From the NCBI RefSeq assembly GCF_014207985.1, contig NZ_JACHMI010000001.1, forward strand, positions 603,001 through 667,000: 64,000 nt of DNA, written 5' to 3'. A program made the translations under genes and the position numbers. Below, in pieces: positions 8,133 to 15,895 of the stretch. The DNA comes from Nonomuraea rubra. Lineage in GTDB: Bacteria; Actinomycetota; Actinomycetes; Streptosporangiales; Streptosporangiaceae. The notes below the pieces were generated by a model. It saw nothing but the letters and a program-made list of their open reading frames with translations. It was not told where the DNA came from and ran no database searches. How positions within the stretch are numbered: position 1 is the first letter of the stretch; the number at the start of each line of letters is the position of its first letter.

Positions 8133-8184
8133 ATGCCGAGTAAGCGACTTTGTCAGGCAACCCCGAACTCGGCATGATATGCCG
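8133..8184 (+). promoter_or_regulatory. Promoter of the Asn-ending peptide gene, with nested inverted half-sites
   Basis: A -35 TTGTCA (8150-8155) and -10 CATGAT (8173-8178) are separated by 17 bp. Half-sites surround them: ATGCCGAG at 8133-8140, its inverse CTCGGCAT at 8168-8175, and ATGCCG at 8179-8184. The last two form a palindrome, CGGCAT-GAT-ATGCCG, exactly over the -10. This is a good layout for a repressor; which protein binds is unknown. Confidence 0.6.
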
Positions 8185-8212
8185 GGAGAATATCAGAGGA
8201 GAAAGGGTAGCG

Positions 8213-8299
8213 ATGGAACGACGCCCGGTGATGGTGAAGGTGGAAGAAGTCCCGCTGCGCGTCGGGGCCGTGACCGCGTCGAACTCCCACGGAAACTGA
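8213..8299 (+). CDS. Candidate microcin C-like precursor peptide ending in Asn (28 aa)
   Basis: A 28-codon gene with purine-rich ribosome binding sequence GAGGAGAAAGG just upstream of ATG 8213. The peptide starts MERRPVMVKVEEVPLRVGAV and ends TASNSHGN followed by TGA. A promoter with 17-bp spacing precedes it and an E1-like enzyme follows after a strong hairpin. In microcin C systems MccA is a very short peptide whose C-terminal Asn is adenylated by the E1-like enzyme MccB; longer versions are known from other bacteria. The terminal Asn, the order peptide-hairpin-enzyme and the N-terminal recognition-type domain of that enzyme support this reading. It is an inference: no exporter, immunity peptidase or tailoring gene is seen beside it. 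Confidence 0.65.
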   Translation: MERRPVMVKVEEVPLRVGAVTASNSHGN

Positions 8300-8321
8300 A
8301 ACGCCGGCTCGGGTAGCGTCC

Positions 8322-8352
8322 TGTGGGTGAGGCATTCCCTGCCTCACCCACA
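8322..8352 (+). terminator. 13-bp perfect hairpin between peptide and E1-like enzyme genes
   Basis: The arms TGTGGGTGAGGCA (8322-8334) and TGCCTCACCCACA (8340-8352) pair perfectly around a five-base loop TTCCC. No run of T follows. It lies 22 bp after the peptide stop and 8 bp before the GGAGG of the enzyme gene. In the E. coli microcin C operon a hairpin between mccA and mccB causes partial termination, so that much more peptide than enzyme message is made. A similar role is likely here. Confidence 0.75.
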
Positions 8353-8372
8353 CCCGCGTAGGAGGCATGTCC

Positions 8373-9479
8373 GTGGCCGACACCGCATTACGCCCACGCC
8401 TGCGTGACAGCGTCATCGTGCAGGCGGACGGCGGCACGCTGCTGTTCCTGTGCCTGGCCGACCGGACCGTGAAGAGATTCGCCTGCGACGAATTCGTGAA
8501 AGACGTGGTGGTGCTTCTCGACGGCACCCGCACGATCGCGGAGATCGGCGCTCTCGCCTGTGGCGGCCGTCCCGATGCCCGGGAGCGGGTGGCCGAAGTC
8601 GTGCAAATCCTGGAGCATGAAGGGCTGTTGAGCCGGGTCGCCGACCCCGCGCTCGAATTTCGACTTTTAGGCACCGCGCGCGCCGAATTCTACGACCGGC
8701 AACTCCGGCTGTTCCAGGACTTCTGCGACCAGGGCTGGTCGCCGGAGACCAGCGGGGCGGCGCTCCAGCGGCGCCTCGGCGAGGCGACCGCCGTCGTCTG
8801 CGGGGTCGGCGGGCTGGGCGGATGGGTGGCGCTCGCGCTGGCCGGCGCGGGCGTCGGCCGGATCCGCGTCTGCGACTTCGACCGGGTCGAGGTCTCGAAC
8901 CTCACCCGGCAGGTGCTGTTCGGGATGGCCGACCTGGGCGTGCCCAAGGCGGACGCGGCGGCCGCCCGATTGCGCGAGGTCAACCCGTTCATCGAGGTGG
9001 AGGCCGTGGCCCGGCGCATCGGCGGCGCGGGCGACCTCGCCGACGTCGTCAAGGGCGCGGACATCGTCATCAACGCGGCCGACCTGCCCACCCCCAACGA
9101 CGTGGCCGGCTGGGTGAGCGAGGCCTGCTGGCCGGACATCCCGCACATCATGGGGACGGGCTACGCCTACCACATCGGCGTCCTCGGCACCTCGATCATC
9201 CCGGGCCGGACCGCCTGCTGGGCCTGCGTACGCGCCGAGACGTTCGCCGACCACGGGCGGGACGGCCTGGAGACCGTCGTGGGCAAGCGCGACAGGGCCG
9301 GCGCGATGGGCGCGCTGTCCGGCCTCGTCGGCAACATCCTGGCCTGGGAGGCGATCCGCATCCTGGCGGGGCTGCCGCCGGCGCTCGGCGACCGGTGGAG
9401 CGAGGTGGACTTCTGGCCGCTGGAGATCCGCTCGCGCGCCGTAGCCCAGCGGCCCGACTGCCCGACGTGCGGCCGCTGA
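8373..9479 (+). CDS. E1-like (ThiF/MccB family) adenylating enzyme with N-terminal PqqD-like domain
   Basis: A 368-aa protein. I prefer GTG 8373 because GGAGG at 8361-8365 is seven bases upstream; the ATG at 8367 is only one base from it. Residues about 10-88 look like a PqqD/RRE peptide-recognition domain. The E1 domain follows: nucleotide loop GVGGLGG (144-150), CDFDRVEVSNLTRQ (167-180), conserved Asp in NAADLPTPN (about 237), and two zinc CxxC pairs (282/285 and 363/366). Such enzymes adenylate a C-terminal carboxylate. MccB does this to the terminal Asn of its peptide and forms a phosphoramidate-linked nucleotide antibiotic. With the Asn-ending peptide upstream this is the best reading. 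MoeB or ThiF housekeeping roles are less likely, because no ThiS/MoaD-like partner is present. Confidence 0.82.
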   Translation: MADTALRPRLRDSVIVQADGGTLLFLCLADRTVKRFACDEFVKDVVVLLDGTRTIAEIGALACGGRPDARERVAEVVQILEHEGLLSRVADPALEFRLLGTARAEFYDRQLRLFQDFCDQGWSPETSGAALQRRLGEATAVVCGVGGLGGWVALALAGAGVGRIRVCDFDRVEVSNLTRQVLFGMADLGVPKADAAAARLREVNPFIEVEAVARRIGGAGDLADVVKGADIVINAADLPTPNDVAGWVSEACWPDIPHIMGTGYAYHIGVLGTSIIPGRTACWACVRAETFADHGRDGLETVVGKRDRAGAMGALSGLVGNILAWEAIRILAGLPPALGDRWSEVDFWPLEIRSRAVAQRPDCPTCGR

Positions 9480-9487
9480 ACCCGCGA

Positions 9488-9509
9488 GCCGGAGCCCGCA
9501 CGCTCCGGC
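9488..9509. terminator. Bidirectional hairpin between convergent genes
   Basis: GCCGGAGC (9488-9495) pairs with GCTCCGGC (9502-9509) around a six-base loop. It fills the 43-bp gap between the stops of the E1-like enzyme and the convergent methyltransferase. There is no T-tract, as is common in high-GC actinomycetes. Confidence 0.6.
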
Positions 9510-9522
9510 CCGCCAGGCAGGC

Positions 9523-10155
9523 TCAGCCGCGCAGCAGCAGGTTGCCTCGCCGGAACCGCTCGTCCGGCTCGGGCTCCCGCAACATCCGCCCGATCTCCAC
9601 GAACCCGGCCTCCGCCGCCAGCTTCGCCAGGTCGTCGATCGGCCACCGGTAAGCGGTCGTCACCTTGTGGTCGAACGCCGTCACCGGCCCGCCCTCGGCC
9701 TCGAAGAACCCGAGCAGCAGGTGCCCGCCGGGAGCGAGCACCCGCCGGAACTCGGCGAAGTACGGCCGCAACTCCTCCGGCGGCGTGTGAATGATCGAAT
9801 ACCACGACAGGATGCCGGCGAGCTCGCCGTCGGCGAGATCCAGCGCCTCCATCGAACCGACCTCGAAGCGCAGCTCGGGATAGGTCCGCCGGGCGAGGTC
9901 GATCATCACCGGCGACAGGTCGATCCCGAAGGCGGCCAGCCCCAGCTCCCGCAGATGCGCCGTCGTCTGCCCCGGCCCGCACCCGAGCTCGGCCACGGCC
10001 CCGCCGCCCGCGGCCCGTACGGAGCCGGCGAACGCGGCCAGGATCGCCCGGTCCAGCGGCAACTTCGGCTCGCCCTTGGCCAACTCGGCGTAGACGCCGG
10101 CGATGGCGTCGTAGGCCTGGGCGGTGGTGGTCAGATAGGAGGAAGAGTCGGTCAT
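9523..10155 (-). CDS. Class I SAM-dependent methyltransferase
   Basis: A 210-aa methyltransferase. It shows motif I VAELGCGPGQT (about 54-64), acidic motif II in FGIDLSPVMIDLARR, motif III-like SMEALDLADGELAGILSWYS, and LAPGGHLLLGFFE. The Methyltransf_11/25 pattern indicates a small-molecule substrate, which cannot be named. It is convergent with the E1-like enzyme gene, so it is probably not part of that transcript. It is divergent from the SDR gene at 10266. A link to modification of the microcin C-like product is possible but unsupported. Confidence 0.85.
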   Translation of the reverse strand: MTDSSSYLTTTAQAYDAIAGVYAELAKGEPKLPLDRAILAAFAGSVRAAGGGAVAELGCGPGQTTAHLRELGLAAFGIDLSPVMIDLARRTYPELRFEVGSMEALDLADGELAGILSWYSIIHTPPEELRPYFAEFRRVLAPGGHLLLGFFEAEGGPVTAFDHKVTTAYRWPIDDLAKLAAEAGFVEIGRMLREPEPDERFRRGNLLLRG

Positions 10156-10265
10156 GGCGGACGATGCTAACCCTGATCCCGCATGACCCGCCCGAGGGTG
10201 AAATAACTGAATATCGTTCTAGTATTGCCAGGGAGGCTAGGCCGGCGAGGTCCAGGAGGGCAGCC

Positions 10266-11051
10266 ATGGGCGTACTGGAAGGCAAGGTCGCGGTCGTCAC
10301 CGGAGCGAGCAGGGGCATCGGCGCCGCGATCGCCGAACGCCTGGCCGCGGAGGGAGCCAGGGTCGTCGCCGCGGCCCGCACCGTGGACGCGTCGCAGAGC
10401 CGCCTCGAAGGGACGATCGGCGACACCGTCGCGCGGATCGAGGCGGCCGGCGGCACCGCCTTCGCCCAGCCCGCCGACCTGTCCCGCGAGCAGGACAGGC
10501 AGGCCCTCGTCGAGGCCGCCGCGGAGCGGTACGGCACGGTGGACATCCTGGTCAACAACGCCGCGGTCACCTACTTCACCCCGGTCTCCGACTTCACCGA
10601 CCGCCGCTACCACCTGATGTTCGAGGTGCAGGTGAACGCGCCCTTCCACCTCTCCCGCCTGGTCATCCCCGGCATGCGGGAACGCGGCGCCGGCTGGATA
10701 CTCAACATCTCCTCGATCGCCGCCCGCCACCCGGCCTTCCCGCCCGGCCCGTACGCCGGCTTCGGCGGCACGGTGTACGGCATGTGCAAGGCCGCGCTCG
10801 AACGCTTCACCACCGGCCTGGCCGCCGAGCTCTACGCCGACGGCATCGCCGTGAACGCCCTGTCGCCGAACCAGGTCGTCCCCACCCCCGGCACCCTCTT
10901 CCACCGCCTCACCACCGAGGACGCCCCCGGCACCGAGCCCGCCTCGGTCATGGCCGACGCCGCCCTGGCGCTGTGCCACCGCCCGGCGGCGGAGCTCACG
11001 GGCCGCATCGCGTACTCCCAGGACCTGCTGGCCGAGCTCCGGGGTAGCTGA
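10266..11051 (+). CDS. Short-chain dehydrogenase/reductase (SDR)
   Basis: A 261-aa NAD(P)-dependent oxidoreductase. ATG 10266 follows a good AGGAGGG and begins MGVLEGKVAVVTGASRGIG, placing the cofactor motif TGASRGIG at 12-19. NNAA at about 97-100 is the structural motif. The catalytic residues are Ser149/150 (NISSIA), Tyr171 and Lys175 (VYGMCKAAL). The AT-rich stretch at 10200-10230 probably holds its promoter. The substrate is not evident, and the gene appears monocistronic. Confidence 0.9.
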   Translation: MGVLEGKVAVVTGASRGIGAAIAERLAAEGARVVAAARTVDASQSRLEGTIGDTVARIEAAGGTAFAQPADLSREQDRQALVEAAAERYGTVDILVNNAAVTYFTPVSDFTDRRYHLMFEVQVNAPFHLSRLVIPGMRERGAGWILNISSIAARHPAFPPGPYAGFGGTVYGMCKAALERFTTGLAAELYADGIAVNALSPNQVVPTPGTLFHRLTTEDAPGTEPASVMADAALALCHRPAAELTGRIAYSQDLLAELRGS

Positions 11052-11125
11052 CGCGGGGCCGGTTCTCATGGAGTTCTCAGGTGGAGTTTGTGGCACATTG
11101 ACGTAACTTTTACGACTATGGAGCG

Positions 11126-11908
11126 ATGGAGCACCTGCCGCAGGAGGCCGGCGCGGCCGGGGCTCGCAGGGCCGTGGCCGGGAGGCCCGGGCGGCTGATC
11201 GCCGGGGCCGGCGCGGTCGTCGTGGTCGCGGCGCTGGCGTACTGGCTGGGCGGGATCGGGGGGAGCGGCGGCGAGGCCGCGCCCGGTCCGAGCCCCACCC
11301 CGAGCCCCAGCGCGACGCTCACGGTGCCCGACGTCTACAAGCGGGTCGGGCCGTCGGTGGTGGTCATCCAGGCCGGGAAGTCGCTCGGCACGGGGGTGAT
11401 CGCGGCCGACGACGGCACGATCCTGACCGCGCACCACGTCGTCAAGGGAGCCAAGGACGTCAACCTGACGTTCGCCGACGGCACGAAGGCGAAGGCCGTG
11501 GTCTCGTCGTCGAACCCGAAGCGGGACGTCGCGACGCTCAAGCCCGCGAAGCTGCCGGAGATCGTCGTCCCGGCGACGCTCGGCGGCGGCGTGGCCGTGG
11601 GCGCGCCCGTCGTGGCGATCGGCAACCCGCTGGGGCTCGCGTACAGCGTCTCCACCGGCGTGGTGTCGGGGCTGGACAGGTCCGCCGAGCAGGGCGACCT
11701 GAGCGGGCTCATCCAGTTCGACGCCTCCGTGAACCCGGGCAGCTCCGGCGGCCCCCTCCTGGACGCCCGCGGCCTGCTCATCGGGATCGTCGTCTCGATC
11801 GCCGACCCGGGCGGCGACGAGGCGTTCGCCGGTATCGCGTTCGCGGTGCCGATCGGCGTGGCACTGGGCGGAGAAGACGGCGAAGGCCCCGACGGGCCCC
11901 GGATATGA
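11126..11908 (+). CDS. Membrane-anchored trypsin-like serine protease (HtrA-like, no PDZ)
   Basis: A 260-aa protein. After a short cytoplasmic start, residues about 24-44 form one transmembrane helix, then a Pro/Ser linker (PGPSPTPSPSAT) leads to the extracytoplasmic protease domain. The catalytic triad is visible: His103 in LTAHHVV, Asp134 in NPKRDVATL and Ser207 in NPGSSGGPL. There is no PDZ domain, so it is shorter than typical DegP/HtrA. It lies 13 bp before the MoxR gene and probably belongs to the MoxR/VWA operon. It may act as an envelope quality-control protease. Confidence 0.88.
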   Translation: MEHLPQEAGAAGARRAVAGRPGRLIAGAGAVVVVAALAYWLGGIGGSGGEAAPGPSPTPSPSATLTVPDVYKRVGPSVVVIQAGKSLGTGVIAADDGTILTAHHVVKGAKDVNLTFADGTKAKAVVSSSNPKRDVATLKPAKLPEIVVPATLGGGVAVGAPVVAIGNPLGLAYSVSTGVVSGLDRSAEQGDLSGLIQFDASVNPGSSGGPLLDARGLLIGIVVSIADPGGDEAFAGIAFAVPIGVALGGEDGEGPDGPRI

Positions 11909-11921
11909 CCGAAGGGATCGC

Positions 11922-12899
11922 ATGACCTCGACCGAGATCCATCCGCTCGAACAGGTGCTGTTCGAGGTCAAGCGCACGATCGTCGGGCAGGACGTGCTGC
12001 TCGAACGCATGGCGGTCGCGCTGATCGCCGACGGGCACCTGCTCGTGGAGGGCGTGCCGGGGCTGGCCAAGACGCTCGCCGTGCGGTCGCTGGCCGCCGC
12101 GTTCGCCGGGAGCTTCCAGCGCGTGCAGTTCACGCCCGACCTGGTGCCCGCCGACCTCGTCGGCACGCGGGTCTACCACCAGCACTCCGGCGAGTTCAGG
12201 ACCGAGCTCGGCCCGGTGTTCGCGAACCTGCTGCTGGCCGACGAGATCAACCGTGCCCCCGCCAAGGTGCAGAGCGCCCTGCTGGAGGTGATGCAGGAGC
12301 ACCAGGTGACGATCGGCCGCGAGACGTTCCGGGTGCCGGAGCCGTTCCTGGTCATGGCGACGGAGAACCCGATCGAGTCCGAGGGCACCTATCCGCTGCC
12401 CGAGGCGCAGGTCGACCGCTTCATGATGAAGGTGGTCGTCGACTATCCGACGCAGGCCGAGGAGCAGGCGATCGTCGACCGGGCGCTGCGCCCGCCGGAC
12501 CCGCCGCAGCCGACGGTGGCGGCCGAGGAGCTGATGGCGATGCGGGTGCGGGCGCGGGAGGTGTACGTCGATCCGGCGATCGTGGACTACGCGGTGCGGC
12601 TGGTCTCCGTGACCCGCTCCCCGGCCACGGCCGGGCTCGGCGAGCTGGAGCGGTACGTCACGTACGGGGCCAGCCCGCGGGCCTCCATCGCGCTCGTCAC
12701 GGGCGCCAGGGCGCTGGCGTTCCTGCGCGGGCGGGAGTACGTCCTGCCGCACGACCTGTCCGAGCTCGCGCTCGACGTGCTGCGCCACCGCCTCGTGCTG
12801 TCGTACGAGGCCCTCGCGGACGACGTCGACGCCGACACCATCGTCACCAGGGTGCTCGGGGCCGTCAGGGCGCCCGACGTCGTCCTGCAGAACCGCTGA
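11922..12899 (+). CDS. MoxR-family AAA+ ATPase
   Basis: A 325-aa AAA+ protein. Walker A is GVPGLAKT (44-51), Walker B is in NLLLADEINRAPAKVQSALL (about 105-124), and the sensor region contains MATENPIESEGTYPLPEAQ. MoxR ATPases act as chaperones that help assemble or activate partner proteins, usually VWA proteins. The next genes are a DUF58 protein and two VWA membrane proteins, the standard partner set. The gap to the DUF58 start is only six bases, which supports one operon. Confidence 0.95.
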   Translation: MTSTEIHPLEQVLFEVKRTIVGQDVLLERMAVALIADGHLLVEGVPGLAKTLAVRSLAAAFAGSFQRVQFTPDLVPADLVGTRVYHQHSGEFRTELGPVFANLLLADEINRAPAKVQSALLEVMQEHQVTIGRETFRVPEPFLVMATENPIESEGTYPLPEAQVDRFMMKVVVDYPTQAEEQAIVDRALRPPDPPQPTVAAEELMAMRVRAREVYVDPAIVDYAVRLVSVTRSPATAGLGELERYVTYGASPRASIALVTGARALAFLRGREYVLPHDLSELALDVLRHRLVLSYEALADDVDADTIVTRVLGAVRAPDVVLQNR

Positions 12900-12905
12900 G
12901 CCGCC

Positions 12906-13790
12906 ATGGCCACCGCCCCCGAGAAACTCCTGCTCCGCCTGGAGTGGAAGGTCGTCCGCAGGCTGGACGGCCGGCTCCAGGGCGCGCACCGCACCACGTA
13001 CCGCGGCGCGGGCATCGACTTCACCGGGTTGCGCGCGTACCAGGAGGGCGACGACGCCCGGCACATCGACTGGAACGTCACCGCCCGGCTGGACGAGCCG
13101 CACCTGCGGGTGTTCACCGAGGACCGCGAGCTGACGGTGTGGCTCGTGCTCGACCGGTCGGCGTCGATGGCGGCCGGGCGGCCGGGGCGCGGCAAGCACG
13201 ACGTGCTGGCCGAGCTGGCCCTCGTCCTGGCCCGGCTGTTCGGGCGGGGCGGCAACCGGGTCGGCGCGCTGCTGTTCGACACGGGCCTGTTGCGCGTCGT
13301 GCCGCCCGGCACCTCCCGGCGGCACACGCTGCGGATCGGCGCCGAGCTGGAGCGCACCGCCGAGTCGCACGGCGGCGCCACCACCGACCTGGCGGAGATG
13401 CTCGACGCCGCCGGACGGCTGGCCCGGCGCCGCGCGCTCGTCGTCGTGCTGTCGGACTTCATCGGCGAAGGCGACTGGGAACGCTCGCTCCAGCGCCTGG
13501 CCAGGCGGCACGAGGTGGTCGCCCTGCGGATCGTGGACACCGCCGACGACGTCCTGCCGGAGGCCGGGCTGATCGTGGTCGAGGACGCCGAGACGGGCGA
13601 GCAGCTCGTCGTCGACTCCGCCGACCCGCTGCTGCGGGTGCGTTTCCGCGAGGCCGTGGACGCCCGCGACGCCCGGCTCACGGCGGGGATGCGCCGCGCC
13701 GGGGTGCCCGTCCACCGCATCGACACCGACCGCGACCTGGCCGAGGCACTCGTCGAGGTCGTCGCCAGAACCCAGGACCGGTCGCCATGA
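12906..13790 (+). CDS. DUF58 protein of the MoxR/VWA operon
   Basis: A 294-aa cytoplasmic protein. The DUF58 signature GAGIDFTGLRAYQEGDDARH followed by IDWNVTARLDEPHLRVFTED occurs at about residues 35-77. A degenerate VWA-like fold follows: VWLVLDRSASMAAGRPGRGK carries a DxSxS metal site. DUF58 proteins normally sit between MoxR and BatA/BatB-like VWA genes and are thought to work with the MoxR ATPase. The stop overlaps the ATG of a 24-codon ORF by four bases. Confidence 0.9.
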   Translation: MATAPEKLLLRLEWKVVRRLDGRLQGAHRTTYRGAGIDFTGLRAYQEGDDARHIDWNVTARLDEPHLRVFTEDRELTVWLVLDRSASMAAGRPGRGKHDVLAELALVLARLFGRGGNRVGALLFDTGLLRVVPPGTSRRHTLRIGAELERTAESHGGATTDLAEMLDAAGRLARRRALVVVLSDFIGEGDWERSLQRLARRHEVVALRIVDTADDVLPEAGLIVVEDAETGEQLVVDSADPLLRVRFREAVDARDARLTAGMRRAGVPVHRIDTDRDLAEALVEVVARTQDRSP

Positions 13791-13861
13791 CGGGGAGCGC
13801 GAGCCCGGGCGGGGGCGCGCTCATGACCGGGGGCACGGGCCTGGCGGAGGAGGCCCCATGA
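13787..13861 (+). CDS. 24-codon coupled ORF in the position of a missing operon member
   Basis: The ATG at 13787 overlaps the DUF58 stop (ATGA) and the TGA at 13859-13861 overlaps the ATG of the following VWA gene. The product would be 24 residues, MTGSASPGGGALMTGG then TGLAEEAP, with no recognisable domain. In related operons a membrane protein of roughly 150 residues (DUF4381 type) often occupies this place. The ORF may be what remains of it, or only a translational bridge that keeps the VWA gene coupled. A GGAGGAGG-like ribosome binding site for the VWA gene lies inside it. Confidence 0.4.
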   Translation: MTGSASPGGGALMTGGTGLAEEAP

Positions 13862-14820
13862 CCCTGTCCTCCCCGCTGTTGCTGGCCGTCGGGCTGCTGG
13901 TCACGGCGGCGCTCGCCTGGGCGGCCGTCGTCTCGGCGCGCCGCCGGGCGGCGGCGCTCGCCGCGGCCGGGGTCGCCGTGCCGGGCGCGCGGCGCGCGTA
14001 CCTAGGAGTCGGCCTGACGATCGCCGGCGTCGGCGTGCTCGCGGTCGCCACCGCGGGGCCGACGGCGATGCTGCCGGTCCCGCGCGCGGCGGGCACCGTC
14101 ATCCTGGCCATCGACGTCTCCAACAGCATGGGCGCCGACGACATCGCGCCCAACCGCCTGGCGGCGGCGCAACGGGCGGCCCGCGCGTTCGTGGCGGCGC
14201 AGCCCGCCAGCGTCGACATCGGCGTGGTCGCGTTCGAGCGGGGCGCGCTCACCACCGCCCGCCCGGACGCCGACCACTCCATCGCGCTCAAGGCCATCGA
14301 ACGCCTGCGGCTCACCGGCGGCACCTCTCTGGGCACGGCCATCATGGGCTCCCTGTCGGCCATCACCGGCAAGCAGGTGGCCATCGACCGCGACGGCAAC
14401 GTGCCCGACGTCGGCTACTGGCCGTCGGCCACGATCGTGATGTTCTCCGACGGCCAGAACCGGGACGCGAGCCAGGACACGGACGTCGAACGCGCGGCCG
14501 AGGCGGCTCAGAAGGCGGGCGTGCACATCCACACCGTCGGGGTCGGCACGACGGCCGGGGCGACGGTGCAGGTGGACGGGTTCCACCTGCAGACCTCGCT
14601 GGAGGAGGACACCCTCACGCTGATCGCGAAGACCACCGGCGGCGGCTACCACCCCGCCTCCGACGCCGCGCGGCTCGACGGGGTCGCCGACACGATCGAC
14701 CTGCGGCTCACCGTCTCCGACGAGCCGCTGCCCCTCGCCGGCGGGCTGATCGGGCTCGCCCTCGCGCTGCTCGCCGCGGGAGCCGCGCTCACCGTGCTCC
14801 GATCGGGACGGGTGATCTGA
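13858..14820 (+). CDS. VWA-domain membrane protein (BatA-like)
   Basis: A 320-aa protein with two N-terminal transmembrane helices (about 5-25 and 48-70) and one at the C-terminus (about 292-312), which hold the VWA domain between them. The metal-ion-dependent adhesion site is complete at D86-S88-S90 (AIDVSNSM), with Thr in GGTSLGTA and Asp in MFSDGQN. It follows MoxR and DUF58 genes and is followed two bases later by a second VWA gene. The pair is expected to form a membrane complex acted on by MoxR. The physiological role in actinomycetes is not established. Confidence 0.9.
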   Translation: MTLSSPLLLAVGLLVTAALAWAAVVSARRRAAALAAAGVAVPGARRAYLGVGLTIAGVGVLAVATAGPTAMLPVPRAAGTVILAIDVSNSMGADDIAPNRLAAAQRAARAFVAAQPASVDIGVVAFERGALTTARPDADHSIALKAIERLRLTGGTSLGTAIMGSLSAITGKQVAIDRDGNVPDVGYWPSATIVMFSDGQNRDASQDTDVERAAEAAQKAGVHIHTVGVGTTAGATVQVDGFHLQTSLEEDTLTLIAKTTGGGYHPASDAARLDGVADTIDLRLTVSDEPLPLAGGLIGLALALLAAGAALTVLRSGRVI

Positions 14821-14821
14821 A

Positions 14822-15895
14822 ATGACGTTCTCATGGCCGTGGGCGCTGCTGTCCGTCCTGGTCATCCCGCTGATCTACGCGATCCGCTGGTGGGCGCGGC
14901 GCCGCCGGCGGCGGGCCGCCGTGCGGGTCACCTCGATCGCGCTCGTACGCACCGCCCTGCCCGGCCGGACCCGCTGGACCCGCGTCATCCCACCGGCGCT
15001 GCTCGTCGCCGGGCTCGCGCTGCTCGCGGTCGGGGCCGCGCGGCCGCAGGCGTCGGTGCCGGTGCCGCAGACGTCGGCGACGATCCTGCTCGCGCTCGAC
15101 ACCTCCGGCTCCATGTGCTCCACGGACGTCGACCCCAACCGCCTCACCGCCGCCAAGAAGGCCGCCGCGGAGTTCATCGAGTCGCAGCGGGGCGGGCCGC
15201 GCATCGGCCTGGTCACCTTCGCGGGCACCGCCGGACTGCTCGTCCCGCCCACCGACGACACGGACGCGCTGATCAAGGCGCTGGACGACCTCACCACCTA
15301 CCGCGGCACCGCGATCGGGCAGGCCATGCTGACGTCGATCGACGCGATCTCGGACCTCGACCCGTCGGTTCCCCCCACCGGCGCGACCCCCACCGGCGAG
15401 GCCCGCGAAGGCTACGCCAGCGCCGCCATCGTCGTGCTCACCGACGGCGCCAACACCCAGGGCGTGGACCCGCAGACCGCCGCCCAGGAGGCGGCCGCGC
15501 GCCGCCTGCGCGTCTTCACCATCGGCTTCGGCACCACGAACCCGTCCCCGATGGTCTGCGACAACTCCCAGTTCGACGGCTGGGGCGGCTGGGGCCGCGG
15601 GCGCGGCGGGTTCGACAGGGGCGGCCGCAACATCCGCCTCATCGACGAGCCGGCGCTCAAGCGGATCGCCCAGACCACCGGCGGCTCCTACCACCGCGCC
15701 GAGAACGCCGACCAGCTCCAGAACGCGCTCGCCTCGCTGCCCGGCAGCTTCACCGTCGTCCGACAGCAGGTGGACGTCGCCGCCGGCTTCGCCGCCGGCG
15801 GCGCCGTCCTCATCACCGCGGCCCTGTCGCTCTCCCTCTGGTGGAACCGCCCCCGCACACCGCTGCGGGGAGCTACCGGGATCCCCTCGCGCTGA
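14822..15895 (+). CDS. VWA-domain membrane protein (BatA/BatB-like) with Gly-rich insert
   Basis: A 357-aa paralogue of the preceding protein. Helices are at about 5-22, 56-74 and near the C-terminus. The metal site is D93-S95-S97 (ALDTSGSM), with Thr in YRGTAIGQA and Asp in VLTDGANTQG. An unusual Gly/Trp/Arg-rich loop, WGGWGRGRGGFDRGGRN, interrupts the late VWA fold; the first copy lacks it. The last 23 bases overlap the 3' end of the convergent cytochrome b gene, so the two mRNAs are complementary at their ends. Confidence 0.9.
   Translation: MTFSWPWALLSVLVIPLIYAIRWWARRRRRRAAVRVTSIALVRTALPGRTRWTRVIPPALLVAGLALLAVGAARPQASVPVPQTSATILLALDTSGSMCSTDVDPNRLTAAKKAAAEFIESQRGGPRIGLVTFAGTAGLLVPPTDDTDALIKALDDLTTYRGTAIGQAMLTSIDAISDLDPSVPPTGATPTGEAREGYASAAIVVLTDGANTQGVDPQTAAQEAAARRLRVFTIGFGTTNPSPMVCDNSQFDGWGGWGRGRGGFDRGGRNIRLIDEPALKRIAQTTGGSYHRAENADQLQNALASLPGSFTVVRQQVDVAAGFAAGGAVLITAALSLSLWWNRPRTPLRGATGIPSR

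Noticed and set aside
9523..10155. Methyltransferase as a tailoring enzyme of the microcin C-like locus
   Set aside because: It is convergent with the enzyme gene, separated by a terminator hairpin, and has no specific similarity to microcin C tailoring enzymes.
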